64,000 nt of DNA from Margaritispora aquatica (Eukaryota > Ascomycota > Leotiomycetes > Helotiales > Discinellaceae), in NCBI GenBank assembly GCA_007644065.1, contig VJWN01000010.1, forward strand, positions 1 to 64,000, read 5' to 3'. Position 1 is the first letter of the stretch. Each line of letters starts with the position of its first letter. Shown here in pieces: positions 35,367 to 47,065 of this stretch. A program made the position numbers and the translations under genes. The notes below the pieces were generated by a model that searched no databases, was not told where the DNA came from, and saw nothing but the letters and a program-made list of their open reading frames with translations.

Positions 35367-36898
35367 GTTAAGCCAAGATAAATGGCGAGTACTTGTTGGC
35401 AGACACAAGCTGGACTTTTGTCTTTGTGTTAGAGAAGAGAAGAACCACAATATACGTCCTCGATGGGGGATTGTTGATGTTGTGTTGATACAGCGTCCAG
35501 CCTCGCGGGGGGAATTTTTCTCTCTCCCTCTTCAGCCTTTCACCACTGGTCTATCCCGACAACCGAAGTGGGATGGATGATTGAAGCGAATCCATAAATC
35601 TTAGCCTGATATTGAAGGTATCAATATATGATAGGAATCTTACCGTGCTTACCTAAGGTACTTCGTATACCTTACTTCGTAGTTGGTGTCACGTGAGTAG
35701 GTAAGATCTTAAAAGTACCTTACCTACATACCGTATCCCGGAGTACGCGTCAGTCACCAACGTCAACAATAGCATACGGTCATACGGTCATACGGTCCCG
35801 AGGAAGGAGATAGGTACTATTGTTGCAGCCTGGGGAGCACTCACTCACTTCCCTTTTTAAGCATAATTTAATATATTACTTTTATATATATATATATTTA
35901 TTTATATTTACCTACACAAATTTACCTATATATATATATATATATTTACCTAAGCAATAATTGCCCATGATTTGGGAACAATTTGTTATTTGATTTACCG
36001 TCACTGTTCAATGTTCAATGTTCAATCTCCAATATTCCATATTTCATATTCCATTGTCATGTTTGAAACATTGCACAAACAAACTTAGATAAAATTTCCA
36101 GTCCAGGTTTGGCTTTGTCAGTACAGAATCTAAATCGCTTTCCACTACATAATGCTTCCGTAAACCGTAAACCGTAAACCGTAAACCAGGACAACGGATG
36201 TTTCTTTTGCATAAGCCGCATGGTGGCTGGGGGGAACTCCAAGGTTTAGGTTTATTTAGGTTTACCTACAACCTCGAAATCTGCAGCTCCTTTGGAGGGG
36301 CTCGGGGTTAACACTCCACTCCACCTCACCACTAGACACCACTGGAGGAGACAGAAGGGCCTGCATCGGGGGGCGTGCATCCAGATTCCAGGGCAGCCCT
36401 CAGCCCAGCCCATGCGATTACGACGACATCCATACCCCCCTACAGTACGATAGCTCTGTACTCGCCACAACCCAGTGACATACTGTGTCGTACTGCAGAA
36501 ACAGACCAAAGACATTGAACAACTTGAACTGGGAATTAGAATTGCTTCTTGTCCGATTATTTACTGACTCCATTTGACCTCCTATCTCATCTCTGGTTTT
36601 TGGATTTCAATTTTGGCCCAATTCCACCACCCTCAACTAATCACTCTCACTTCCATTACATGACACCACCCATGGGTTCGAAGTTCGAGTAGGGTACGGT
36701 ACCTATCTAGAATCAAGGAATGACCTCACCTGTCGCTTTACCGCCTTCACGAGCTTCACGAGCTTCACGAGCTTCCCATTTACGTACCTACCCACCTCCC
36801 ATCTTCTCGTGAGCATCAATCACAACCATTTGGACCTGCATACACGTCGCGCAGCCCAATAACCTCCAACTCTCTCTATAGGTGAGTGATTGCTCAGG
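35367..36898. promoter_or_regulatory. Divergent upstream region between TRM6 and MINDY gene, repeat-rich
   Basis: About 1.5 kb between divergent start codons. It holds short tandem repeats (catacggt x3 at 35773-35796; cgtaaac x4 at 36159-36186; acgagcttc x3 at 36749-36775), an AT tract at about 35865-35965 and many copies of an ACCTTACCTA-like word around 35640-35735. No coding sequence is supported. The polypyrimidine and CT-rich stretch just before 36890 fits a 5' leader. Confidence 0.55.
35865..35965. repeat. (TA)n-rich low-complexity tract
   Basis: Two runs of alternating TA separated by tttacct-type words, about 100 bases almost without G or C. Confidence 0.85.
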
Positions 36899-39673
36899 AT
36901 GGTCACCAGGAAACCAGTTCCAAATGCCCTTCCGGCCCTCGAAACTCCACTTTCACCTCCATATCCAAGTACGCCGACTGCCACCAACCCCTCGAAGCCA
37001 GACCTTTTCCGATTGCAGGATAGCAGAGGGCAATTTGCTGCCGAGTCTGATGCGAACTCAATCAATTCTTGGGAGGATCAGGCAGTGAGCAAGCATGCGA
37101 GTAGCTCGGGGAATGGCAGCTCGCTGCCAAGTTCCCTGAGAGTTGGGCCGGCGGGTTATACTCCAAAAACATCACAAGAGCGATTGGCTGCCTCCAATAC
37201 AAATCCTTTTCTCGCAAGACAGAATACCGGAAATTCAAACAATGGGAAAGAGAGTAGTGCTGGTGCGTGGGCATCCTCTGAAAAGCAGGGCCCTCCCACA
37301 TCTGCCCCTCCTCCACAAGGTATCTACATTCCCTCGAACTAGAAATAGAAATACAATAGAAATACACGTTCTAATTTGCTCTTAGACGTTGCTCCTCTCA
37401 ATCAGCAGTTTACGGATCTTTCAGTCGCTGATACCAACACGAATCCCTGGCAACCACATCTCGAAGCACCAATATCACAGCCACCTCCAGTACCAGCTAT
37501 GATAAGAGAGGATTCTGGAACTGATGCTTGGGCGCCAACAATTGTACCAAAACCGACTACTATTTCAACAACCCATTTGGATTTGGTGGAAGAACCGGTA
37601 TCACCGGCTTGGGATGATGACGACGTGCCATCTCCAATAGTCCAAGAGATGCCAGCTAATCAAGCTGCGGAGATTCACCAAATAGATCAAGATAGACATG
37701 TCTGGGATAAAACCGTGGGTCATCCGAAATCTTTACAACCGCCACCACAACAGGATGGTTGGAACCTGATCGATCATGAACCCCAGGAGTCTGGAATGCA
37801 AGATAACGACGCTACATCATCTGGCGGTGCTGTCTTGGAAGGGTATGCGGAGGAACACGCACCACAACTGCCTCCAAGGCCATCGCAGGAGCTCGCGCCA
37901 GAACAACCACCACGACCAGTACTGAACACTGATCAAAGCTCGGCATCGCTACCAGGCCCTTCAGCCAATGCTAGAAAACAAAAGAAAGAAACATACGAAA
38001 TAAAAAAGGTTGCTTGGCACGATGCAAATTCCTCGCACAATCCTAGGATATCCCCCATTCTGGTTCAGAATGCCAATGGTCCTTGTCCGCTCCTCGCCCT
38101 TGTCAATGCATTGACGCTTTCAACACCTTCAGACGTGGAGACGGCATTGGTAGAAACTCTTCGATCACGGGAGCAAGTCAGCTTAGGGTTACTCCTCGAT
38201 GCAGTCTTTGACGAGCTCATGTCGGGTCGACGAGGAGATGCTGCAATGGAACTTCCAGATGTTGGTGACTTATATTCATTTTTAATAACTCTTCATACGG
38301 GGATGAATGTGAATCCTCGGTTCTTCCCACCACCTCCTTCGAAATCTTCAAACGATCCACGAAAATCAATGTCACATGTGCATCCCTCTGAGCGCGAAGG
38401 TTCACTACCAGGAACATTTGAGGAAACTCGAGAGATGAAGCTATATAGCACATTTTCAATTCCTCTGATCCATGGTTGGCTCCCCGAGGCTGACTCGCCT
38501 GCTTTCAATTCCCTGAAGCGAACCGCACAATCGTACGAGGATGCCCAAAATATCTTTTTTTACGAAGAAGAATTAGAGCATAAACTTCAAAGGGAAGGAC
38601 TCAGTTTCGAAGAGCAATCAACCTTGGAAGATATCTCTACAATCAAGGCGTTTTTCGCCAGTAATGCCACCCAGCTCACACCCCATGGACTAGAAACAAT
38701 AACAACGTCGGTGGCACCTGGTGGTGTTGCAATTCTGTTTAGAAATGACCATTTCTCGACGCTTTACCGTCACCCAAATACGATGCAACTTCTTCAGCTC
38801 GTAACAGATATGGGATATGCCGGTCATGACGAAGTTGTGTGGGAATCTCTCATAGATATCAACGGTGAAAACGCCGAATTCTTCTCGGGTGACTTCAGAC
38901 TTGTTGGTGGGGCCCCTCCAACGCCTGCTGCTTCTGGGCCTTCGACCGATGGCTGGACAACTGTGACAGGGAGAAGGCAAAATCAAAACACAGTTAGTAG
39001 CCAAAGAGATACGCAGACCCAATCACATCAGGAACCAATGCCACAATCGCCATCTACGGAACAGGAAGATCATGACTTAGCTTTAGCTCTGCAACTACAG
39101 GAGGAGGAAGAGGAACGTCATCGAAACGAAATATCTAGACGTCAGAGAGAAACAGAATTGTCACGACAGTACATCGAACAACAAGGACAATCACAAGGGA
39201 ATGTTCCTGTTTCTCAACGTGGTGGTGGCAATAGAGGTCGTGGGGGTCCAACGAATGGAGGCTCTACTCGTGGCGCTTCTGATCTGAGGCCAGCCATCCC
39301 CCCGCGGCGTAGTGGCCCTGCACCAGTCCAAGCTGCACAGCGACCCCAAGCTGCAGATCCAGAAGCAGGAACGGATATGCCGCCACCGAGCTACGAACAA
39401 GCTGCAAGTTCAGCAGCATACATACCGCCCGCCAACCACCCAGCTCATCCCAGCTCTAGTCCAAACGGTGCTTCTAGCGGGAGGAGATTGAGTGCTTATA
39501 GCACAAATAATATAAATCAACAAGGCTCATCGTCACTCGGGCGACAAGGTCGGAGAGGCACAGGACCACCGCAAGGGACTTTAATCGAGCAGATTCCGGG
39601 AAGAAGGCCTACAGTAGCTGGTCAGGGTGGTGCTCAGGGCGAGCCGAAAGATAGGGATTGTATTGTTATGTGA
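36899..39673 (+). CDS. MINDY-family deubiquitinase with C-terminal CaaX box
   Basis: Two exons: 36899-37319 and 37386-39673, giving 902 aa; intron 66 nt. Residues 1-330 are disordered and Pro/Ser-rich with WEDQ/NPW motifs. The catalytic domain begins at YEIKKVAWHDANSS. VQNANGPCPLLALVNAL contains the nucleophile Cys374, and LFRNDHFSTLYRHP supplies His596. MINDY enzymes trim K48-linked polyubiquitin chains from the distal end. After the domain, DLALALQLQEEEEERHRNE is a clear MIU/UIM-type ubiquitin-binding helix. Then comes a long Gly/Arg/Pro/Gln-rich tail, and the protein ends in Cys-Ile-Val-Met, a farnesylation CaaX motif, implying membrane attachment. It is longer than human MINDY-1 (469 aa) because of disordered flanks. 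Complete. Confidence 0.92.
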
Positions 39674-40431
39674 AGACATGAGTAATGACGGTTGTGGATA
39701 AGCATGGCGTTTTATTTTGGAAGGAGTATTTGGCGGGCGCATTCGATCAAACTGGTACGATCTTACTTTTTAATTTACATGGGAAATGTACAATACTGAA
39801 CCCTTGATATGCTTGTCTCTCGTATCCTGAGTTTGATGATGTGCTTTGGTTCTCCCGCTTGCTACCCTATCTCCTTTCAGCATTTACCTTCCGGCAGCCA
39901 AGCCCAATGGTACTGTGGGCTCATATTTCCCGTGGCTAGTGCTACACTACCATAGCAGCCAAACTCTCTTTCGTCCCACAACGCGTGTTTTGGATGTTCA
40001 CTAATGAACCAAGCACCAGACCCCCTCAAAGTCAAATGCTCGTGATGGTACACTTGTAAACGAGCCCACCAGTCACGACAAATCAAGTCGTGTAGCGTGC
40101 GGCTGATGTGCTGTGGAACGAGCCCGACAAACGGGATCCTACACCATCCGTGCGAGACATGCTAAGGAGCGAGAGCGAGGACGGGTTTTGGGAATGGCTT
40201 CAACTTTGAGTCTCAAGATACCCAGAACGCAGTGATATTGACCAAACTCAGGTACCGAGCAACAACCATGCGGTAGGCCTGTGACACAAATGTCCATTCA
40301 CGAACACAACCTCCTCGCCAGCACAGGAGATATAAGAATGTTCTCATGCTCCTCGTCATGTCTCTTCTTCAGACTCAGATCATTACAACATTCAAACATC
40401 AATAACTCACACATCATAAACATTTCTCACC
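39674..40431. other. Intergenic spacer, no gene seen
   Basis: About 760 bases between two plus-strand genes. The final 150 bases should contain the DMATS promoter and leader; the ATG at 40432 sits in a caccatgg context, close to the fungal Kozak consensus. Confidence 0.5.
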
Positions 40432-41984
40432 ATGGCGGATTCTACCATTACCATGTCGGTTAGACCAGTACCACTTCAAGAGCCTGACATCAAGTCATCT
40501 GTTGAAGTGACTACTATCTCAGTACCACCCAGCCCGACGTCAACCCCCGACCACTGGGCCCAAACTACAAATCCAATCTTCAATCGCCTGTTGGCCTCAT
40601 CGTCCTATCCTCAAGAACTCAAGAGTGAATACCTCTCCTTCCTCCGAGATACCATCGTCCCCTCTCTTGGTCCACCACGGTCAGCCTCAAAATGGAAGCC
40701 AAACATCACACACACCAACGTTCCCTTCGAACCCTCCCTTAACATCCAGCCTCGCTCCTGCAAATCCCAGGTGCGATTCTGCTTCGAGCCCGTTGGTCCA
40801 GCTGCTGGCACGCCCACCGACCCCTTCAACCAAAGCGAATCCCGCGCCTTCGTATCTTCTCTCGCTACAGCAGGTGTGTGCAAAGACCTGAACACAGAGT
40901 GGTGGGATCATTTCACCAAGGAGCTGTACATCCCCGCTCCCGCCATGGAAGGTCTGCGACTCAACCTGCCACCGCAGATGGCCGCTCCCACCTGCTTCCT
41001 GGCTTTCGATCTCCCCGCTACGGGGTTCGCTCCAGTCATGAAGCCATATCTGTTCCCACATAGACAGGCGATCCTGTCGCGTCAACCTACCACCGCTATT
41101 CTCATGAAGGCGGTGCACAAGTTGGATGCTATGTCGGCTGGAGCCTTGAATCTCGGTCCTGCTCTTGCTAAGGTTGAGAAACTGCTTGCTGATCGTCCCG
41201 CGCCTCTAAGACCTATGGGCCCACCTGGTGGCCCGCCAGGTGGTCGTGCTGGAGGACCAGGCGGACCCGGTGGACCCGGTGGACCTGGTGGGCCAGGAGG
41301 ACCTCCACGCACTGACATGAGCGCGAGTGGCGGTGCCCCTCTGGCTATGGGACCACCACGCCCTGATATGAGCGGAAGCGGTGGTGTTCCTCTTGCACTG
41401 GTAGCAAGTACCGGAATCAGTCTTGAGATGATCTCGTTCGATGCCATTGACCCATCTCAATCCAGAATTAAACTGTATGCTCGTACAACTTGCACCGAAT
41501 TCGACAACACAGCCGCTGTTTGGACACTAGATGGCCAACGATCTGATGTCGATGGTGTGCAGGCACTGAGGAAATTCTGGGATGCTTTCTTCCCTGCCAC
41601 TGCTGTTGGTGCACCTACTGGGAAACCAGCTTTCCTTTTCTATACTCTCGAGATCGCGCCCAATAACCCCGAGGTTGACATGAAGCTCTACATTCCTTGC
41701 TGGACGACCGGACTCGATAGTGGGTTGATCACTGAAAGATTAGTTGAGTATTTCAAGGAGTTGGGCTGGGGCGTCGAGAAGGCGAATGAGATGGGATTGG
41801 GTGATTTGATGTGAGTCTTTCCCATTTGATGGAACTTTGAGGAGATGTACTGACTGTGATTGATAGCGCTTTGAACCAATCTGAGGGTGGAAAGGCCAGC
41901 TATACCTACATCTCGTTTGCTTATAGTGCAAAGAAGGGGCCGTATGTGACTTTGTACTATGCTCCTCAGCCATTGCCTTGCTAG
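40432..41984 (+). CDS. DMATS-family aromatic prenyltransferase with collagen-like insertion
   Basis: Two exons: 40432-41810 and 41867-41984, giving 498 aa; intron 56 nt (gtgagt..atag). Features of fungal indole/aromatic prenyltransferases (ABBA fold): HWAQTTNPIFNRLL near the N-terminus, a RFCFEPVGPAAGT strand, DLPATGFAPVMKPYLFPH, the IDPSQSRIKLYARTTCTEFD strand, MKLYIPCW and C-terminal PYVTLYYAPQ. They attach a C5 (or longer) prenyl group to tryptophan, tyrosine or related aromatics. At residues 262-323, where family members have a short loop before the SLEMISFD strand, there is a GGP-type collagen-like run followed by two 17-residue repeats (GPPR-x-DMS-x-SGG-x-PLA). No NRPS or P450 lies beside it, so it is a stand-alone gene. 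Substrate unknown. Confidence 0.85.
41218..41400 (+). repeat. In-frame GGP repeat and 51-bp tandem duplication inside the DMATS gene
   Basis: 41218 to about 41298 encodes Gly/Pro triplets built on a ggacccggt 9-mer. 41299-41349 and 41350-41400 are two diverged copies of a 51-bp unit, each starting ggacc. Both parts are multiples of three, so the reading frame survives. Confidence 0.9.
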
Positions 41985-43459
41985 ACTCACTGAGTTGGGA
42001 TGAAGCTGTTGGGTTCAATGTGCGGTATGCTCGGTGCCCAAAATTGCCAAATGTATAACATAGGAGTTCTTGTTGCTATCAATCTTACAGAACTGAATTA
42101 TTGCTCCATGTCTATCAAGTCTCATCGTTTCTGTTCATCTCTTCATCCCTTCACGTTCAAAAAAATAACTCACCTCCTTGAATATGCATATCACATCAGC
42201 ACATCACACTTCAAGCATGTGGCGTGGTGCTCACTGGCGCCCAAGTGACAGCCAGAAAGCCAGGAGGTCCAAACATGGGCGTGTCAATGATAATCCTTCA
42301 ACGAGGCGGTCCAAATTCGTCTTTCGGCGCCCAGCCAAAATGGGGAAATGCAACTTTTCACATCGCCGACGACGACTTTTGTGCTACCATGTTATATCCC
42401 CGACCCCACTCCTGACACTTCCAAGAGAACGGTAGAGCGAACAAACCCTTGGGATCTTCAGTGCTTCGATATAAGAAGCAAGTATTCCTGGCGCCGATCT
42501 TCTGGGACCACTGTCTCAAACCTGGGGTATGCCGGTGCCGTGTCCTCGGACTCGGGCACAGCATGATGATGCCCAATCACGACTTCTCACAGGCTGTTGC
42601 AGATCACCAATTGAGACCTTTCAGCTCGGGGACGCAGGTCCGGTCGGCTCGTCAGCCGTGCGACACACCCCATGGACTGCTGTTCGACTGGTACGAAGGT
42701 ACGATCGGATCGAATATTCATCAACTTCAATATCATACCCCATGTGAGGAGTGAGGAAAGGAATGAGTTATTTACGTCTCCCTCTTTCTCCCTCTCTAGC
42801 CGAGATGGCTGATCATTGGACCTGATATATGTGCCTCCAAACAGTGTGATGAGCACGCACAGGTTCTGAACACCAGCCATTTTCAACCTCCCCTCAAACT
42901 TGAAGATTTCTTCCCATACACTCGTCTAACAACTTCTTTGTCTGTCTCGTCATTTAAGACGGCAATGTCGGTTGATAGGCCTCATCTATACATTCTGGTT
43001 TCAAGTCTTGAAGTATAAACACAAGAAAAACATTCCTCTCTTCGACGGAGCAAACCCCGGCTTCGGTTCGTCTCGCTTCCAGAACAAGTGGAAACTTCCA
43101 AGCAAGTGAATCCTTCAATCATTAAACTTTGAGGCGTTCGATACCATGCAGAGTCCATTATGCAAGGCCGAATGAGACAGTCTGTGCGAAAATGTGTGGA
43201 TATTGACTCCCTCTGCTCCATGCCTCTCATTCGTCGAGCTTCATCTCAAACTTGGGGCATCACATCTCCCCCATAATGCGGAGAGACATCGATGGCAATG
43301 AAGAAGTGCCTCCAAACAGCCGTACTCTTGTCGTCATGCTTAAAACCATCCTCTGGAACCTTGAGTGTTCGTCCAGGAAGTTTGTTATGTACAGTTCACT
43401 ACCATAACATTTTGAGATCCAAGAAGAGCTCGACATCTTCGAGATTGAAAGCCCGCAAT
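41985..43459. other. Intergenic spacer, no gene supported
   Basis: About 1.5 kb with short open frames only (for example 42449-42754 plus). An in-frame ATG at 43292 would extend the next protein by 56 non-conserved residues; I prefer the ATG at 43460. Confidence 0.5.
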
Positions 43460-44650
43460 ATGACGGACAGCGGCATTGGGAACTCGGTTGAACGAAGCTC
43501 CCCTTCAACATTCACCATTGTGTGCTTTATTGTCATCGCGCTGTACAATGTCATCGAACTCAATTTCATCATCTTCAACACATTCAAAAACCGCCACTCC
43601 TTGTACTTCTACTCCTTCCTCATCTCAACTTGGGGTATAGCAGTCTACGCGGTCGGGTTTCTGATCAAAGACCTCCAACTCTCCTCAGTCAGCTATTTCT
43701 ACTGCACCTTGATCATCATCGGATGGTGCTGCATGGTGACTGGGCAATCCGTCGTCCTCTATTCGCGCCTTCATCTCATTCTGCGAAATCCATTCACACT
43801 TCGACTCGTGCTAGCAATGATCATCGTCAACGCAATAATATGCCACACTCCCATCGGCGTGCTCGTCTTCGGTGCAAATTCTCATAATCCAGAACCGTTT
43901 CTCATGCCCTACTCCATATACGAAAAAGTGCAAGTCACCATCTTTTTCATCCAAGAACTGATCATCTCCGGTCTGTACATCATCCATACGATCAAGATCC
44001 TGCAGCCCGAAGGCGATATCAGAGGCAAAACGAGGAGACAGGCTATGACGCACCTAATCTATGTGAATGCAGTGATTGTAATATTGGACATTACGATCTT
44101 GGGGTTGGAATACTCGGGCTTGTATGATATACAGACGGCCTACAAAGCTTTCGTGTACAGCCTAAAGCTGAAGCTCGAATTCGACATTCTGAATCGGCTT
44201 GTGAGTCTGACGAAATCGGGCGCGGCAGGCTATGTGCACAATAGCCATAGTCACAGCCAGCCAGGAGGCGAGAGAGGCGTACACATGGACACGTTTGATG
44301 GGACCAGGCGAGAGAGAATGAGTCGGCAGACTGAGCAAAGAGCGGGATACAGTGCGTACGTGCATTCAGGTGGCAAGATGGAGGCCGATGCAGCAAGTGG
44401 CGAGGCCATCACGGGAGAGGACGAGGGAATCGTGGTCATGACTACCGAGATTGCCGTGAGGAGCGATGCGATCACTACCGAAAAAGCTTTTCCTTCGGAT
44501 GAGAGCAGAGCGTCGAGGAGTTTGAGCATCAGTGGTCGGTCCGGGGTGACGGTTACGAGTGTGGGAGGTGGGCCGAAGGAGTACTTCGGGCTAGAGGATG
44601 CGGGGAATCTGACTGGTTCGCAGGTAAAACTTGCGGGGAGTGGTCAATGA
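43460..44650 (+). CDS. Seven-TM-like fungal membrane protein (DUF7703-like)
   Basis: A single-exon gene of 396 aa from ATG 43460. About seven hydrophobic helices in residues 15-245: FTIVCFIVIALYNVIELN, YFYSFLISTWGIAVYAVG, YCTLIIIGWCCMVTGQSVV, LVLAMIIVNAIICHTPIGV, VTIFFIQELIISGLYIIH, and a VNAVIVILDITILGLEYSG helix before YDIQTAYKAFVYSLKLKLEF. The pattern of a polar VLYSRLH motif after TM3 and the LKLEFDILNRLV exit matches fungal DUF7703 proteins, common near regulated loci but of unknown function. The 150-residue tail is disordered, Ser/Thr/Glu-rich and likely cytoplasmic, as in a receptor. Receptor function is inference only. No lesions. Confidence 0.7.
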   Translation: MTDSGIGNSVERSSPSTFTIVCFIVIALYNVIELNFIIFNTFKNRHSLYFYSFLISTWGIAVYAVGFLIKDLQLSSVSYFYCTLIIIGWCCMVTGQSVVLYSRLHLILRNPFTLRLVLAMIIVNAIICHTPIGVLVFGANSHNPEPFLMPYSIYEKVQVTIFFIQELIISGLYIIHTIKILQPEGDIRGKTRRQAMTHLIYVNAVIVILDITILGLEYSGLYDIQTAYKAFVYSLKLKLEFDILNRLVSLTKSGAAGYVHNSHSHSQPGGERGVHMDTFDGTRRERMSRQTEQRAGYSAYVHSGGKMEADAASGEAITGEDEGIVVMTTEIAVRSDAITTEKAFPSDESRASRSLSISGRSGVTVTSVGGGPKEYFGLEDAGNLTGSQVKLAGSGQ

Positions 44651-46159
44651 GATATTAATCTTCAAGGTTGTTAGGTGTTTATTCATGGGGGGTTAGGCGT
44701 ATTTAAGCGAGCTTACACTCATCCTCACTGTTAGAGAGTTCTCAAATTTAGCGAATTTAGTAAATAATCAATGTACGATGAGAGGTTGAAAAAGGATAGA
44801 TTTATTCCGGCTCAGAGCCTCCAATTTCATTTGTGTCAACAACCGAGCACTAGTCCAAGTTCGTGACCAGCCTTGAGGTGAAATGTCACAGCAAACCCTT
44901 GCCAGTGACTACTAAGCCTTTCACCTTGCAACACTCACACACGTGCTACAATATCCAAGGAGCACTTCTTATTTCAAACAACCATCCAATTCACATTCCC
45001 CATAATGACGTCTCTCCAACTCTACTTTCGGCACCTCGAGTCACTCTCTCGCTTACCTCCAATACTCTGACTCGACAGTTGACGCTGTAGCTATGTCATG
45101 CCACTTTAGATCTAGAATCTACTTCATCTTCATCCCAACGCCCCTAAACTAGATTCGTGGACTAAGCTAAGCAGGGGATGCAGAAATCAACCTCCCCGGG
45201 TATGTCCAAGATGGAAACTTCAGTTTGCAAATAGATGCACTGAACTGAGGCAAGTAGCTGTATCTCAAATTAGTAGGTTGTGTCAATCATTACAATATCT
45301 CGATAGTCGGGTATTGCCATCGGCACGGTGAGTATTGTGCAAAATTGGTAATAGCGAGATAGTTTGAAAGCTAAGGTACTATAGCTCATCCTGAGGTGTT
45401 AGCCACGTAGCTGGCGCATTAAATAGCTATTCAGATGAAATACACGAGCAAGATGACCGTTGTTTTGACCGCACCAACGACATATATATATACTTGTGAA
45501 CGATTTAAAGCGAGGAGTTTTCCAATGTGGTTTTGTAGAGGGCAGTCGATGTGAGGTGCCTTCTTTACATCGCTAATCTTGTACTCAACGCGAGGAATAA
45601 GATAGAGCAAAAATGTGTTGATATTTCCAGTGATTGAGTGGTAAACCTAAGTTAATATATGGAAGTAGCGAGCATTTACAAATTCAACGGTGTTCTCAAA
45701 TCCAAAACTTGAAAAATGAACTGAACTAAATTAACGCAGAAGCACCAATCAAAGAAAGAAACACTATACTCTAGAAGTCTAGGCCACTCTAATGTAGTTA
45801 CAATAAGCGTCCCTTGAGCTGTATTTAGTGCCCATGGATCCTTGGCACTGCTTCTCAAATTCGTGAAACCCCCACCAAGCTACCATCGAGCCAGTAGTTG
45901 AGATGAACACAGGGCTTCACCAGAATGATTTCGAGCACAGAAAACTGGCATAACTATTTAGTCTCTGATTGTGAAGTCTGATATGCGAAATTTAGGATAT
46001 GAGGGCTGTGGCCTTCAATACTCACTAGCTGATCGGTTGACTTTCCACAGCACTGGAAATTAGTGTACAAAACAGCAGCGAAGGAGGGCGTACTGGCATC
46101 AAAAGGGTGAGAAAGATAAAGAATGAAAATTTCTCCATTGACTGATGTCTCTTGACTAA
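44651..46159. other. AT-rich intergenic spacer, no gene supported
   Basis: About 1.5 kb with only short open frames on either strand and no recognised motif or repeat family. Confidence 0.55.
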
Positions 46160-47065
46160 ATGACGTGTGAAAGCAAGCGGGTGGGTTCTTCTCAAGGTCA
46201 CCTAGTCTCGCTCGCTACCGACGGCGTGGTAGGACTAAGAAATGAAGCCACACAATACACATTTGAATGCGATTATTTTTTACCAGGACAGATTCACCAA
46301 TTCAAAAATACGGCCAAAGATTTGGAACTAGAAATATTCAGCATGTCTCCAGCGACTTTCAAACATCACCCGGATATCTTCTGCCAGACGCCAGGATCCT
46401 TTCTATCAGAGACTCCAAGCCCAAAATTGAAACACAACAGACGTAGATTGTTCACCGAAAGGCAACAATCAAGATTTGATAAGAAATTTGAAATCATCTC
46501 GGACTCTGCACGTCTGAATTCTCCCAAAACACCAGCACCAAATGACCAACGACACAATTTCCACCTTAGGCGGAAATCCAACCGCAAGTCAACACACGGC
46601 TGGAATTCGAACCATGACTACAGCGAGCGCTGCACACACTGTCGTGCTACGTGCTGCCCAATATGCTCCGATCAAGAAGATACCATCACGACCATAGTCC
46701 ATAAGATCAACGCTGTATTGAATCTGTCCAGCAGCGAAGCGAGGATTTGCACACCGTGTGAGCACAGTTTTTGTCCAAGAAAAGTGCTAAAGACCGTGGT
46801 AATGTGTCAAACGTGCAGACACGCTGCATGTGAAAGGTGTGTGAGGAGAAGTGAGAATGGGCAAGGGAGGTGTTGTCGTGGATGTGTTGTTAACGAGGAA
46901 GATGATGAATTGGATACTGGAGAAAGTGATTCTGAGGGCGAGGATGTATATGAGGAACAGCTTGTGAAGGATTTATTGTGGGATGGTGTTGGGAGAGATG
47001 TTTGGCTTGACTTGCGTAAAGAACGTGAGGAGAGAGGGTATAATGGAAGTGACGAGGAAAGTTGA
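46160..47065 (+). CDS. Hypothetical Cys-rich, RING/zinc-ribbon-like protein
   Basis: A single frame of 301 aa. Residues about 155-235 carry a dense set of paired cysteines and histidines: CTHCRATCCPICSD, then CTPCEHSFCPRK, MCQTCRHAACERCVRR and CCRGC. Spacings of CxxC pairs resemble cross-braced zinc modules, but no standard RING or ZZ consensus fits exactly. Downstream is an acidic stretch (EEDDELDTGESDSEGEDVYEE) and a VWLDLRKEREERG end. The N-terminal half is basic and low in motifs. It probably binds zinc and protein partners in the nucleus or cytosol; ubiquitin-ligase function is a guess. The first exon may be missing, since the ATG at 46160 has no strong support. Confidence 0.55.
   Translation: MTCESKRVGSSQGHLVSLATDGVVGLRNEATQYTFECDYFLPGQIHQFKNTAKDLELEIFSMSPATFKHHPDIFCQTPGSFLSETPSPKLKHNRRRLFTERQQSRFDKKFEIISDSARLNSPKTPAPNDQRHNFHLRRKSNRKSTHGWNSNHDYSERCTHCRATCCPICSDQEDTITTIVHKINAVLNLSSSEARICTPCEHSFCPRKVLKTVVMCQTCRHAACERCVRRSENGQGRCCRGCVVNEEDDELDTGESDSEGEDVYEEQLVKDLLWDGVGRDVWLDLRKEREERGYNGSDEES

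Noticed and set aside
41082..41447. Minus-strand Gly/Pro-rich open frame opposite the DMATS insertion
   Set aside because: It is the antisense shadow of the GGP repeat; repeats in GC-rich triplets open several frames at once.
46600..46625. tRNA-like B-box word on the minus strand (GGTTCGAATTCC)
   Set aside because: One base too long for the TPsiC arm and lies within the coding frame of the Cys-rich protein; no cloverleaf around it.
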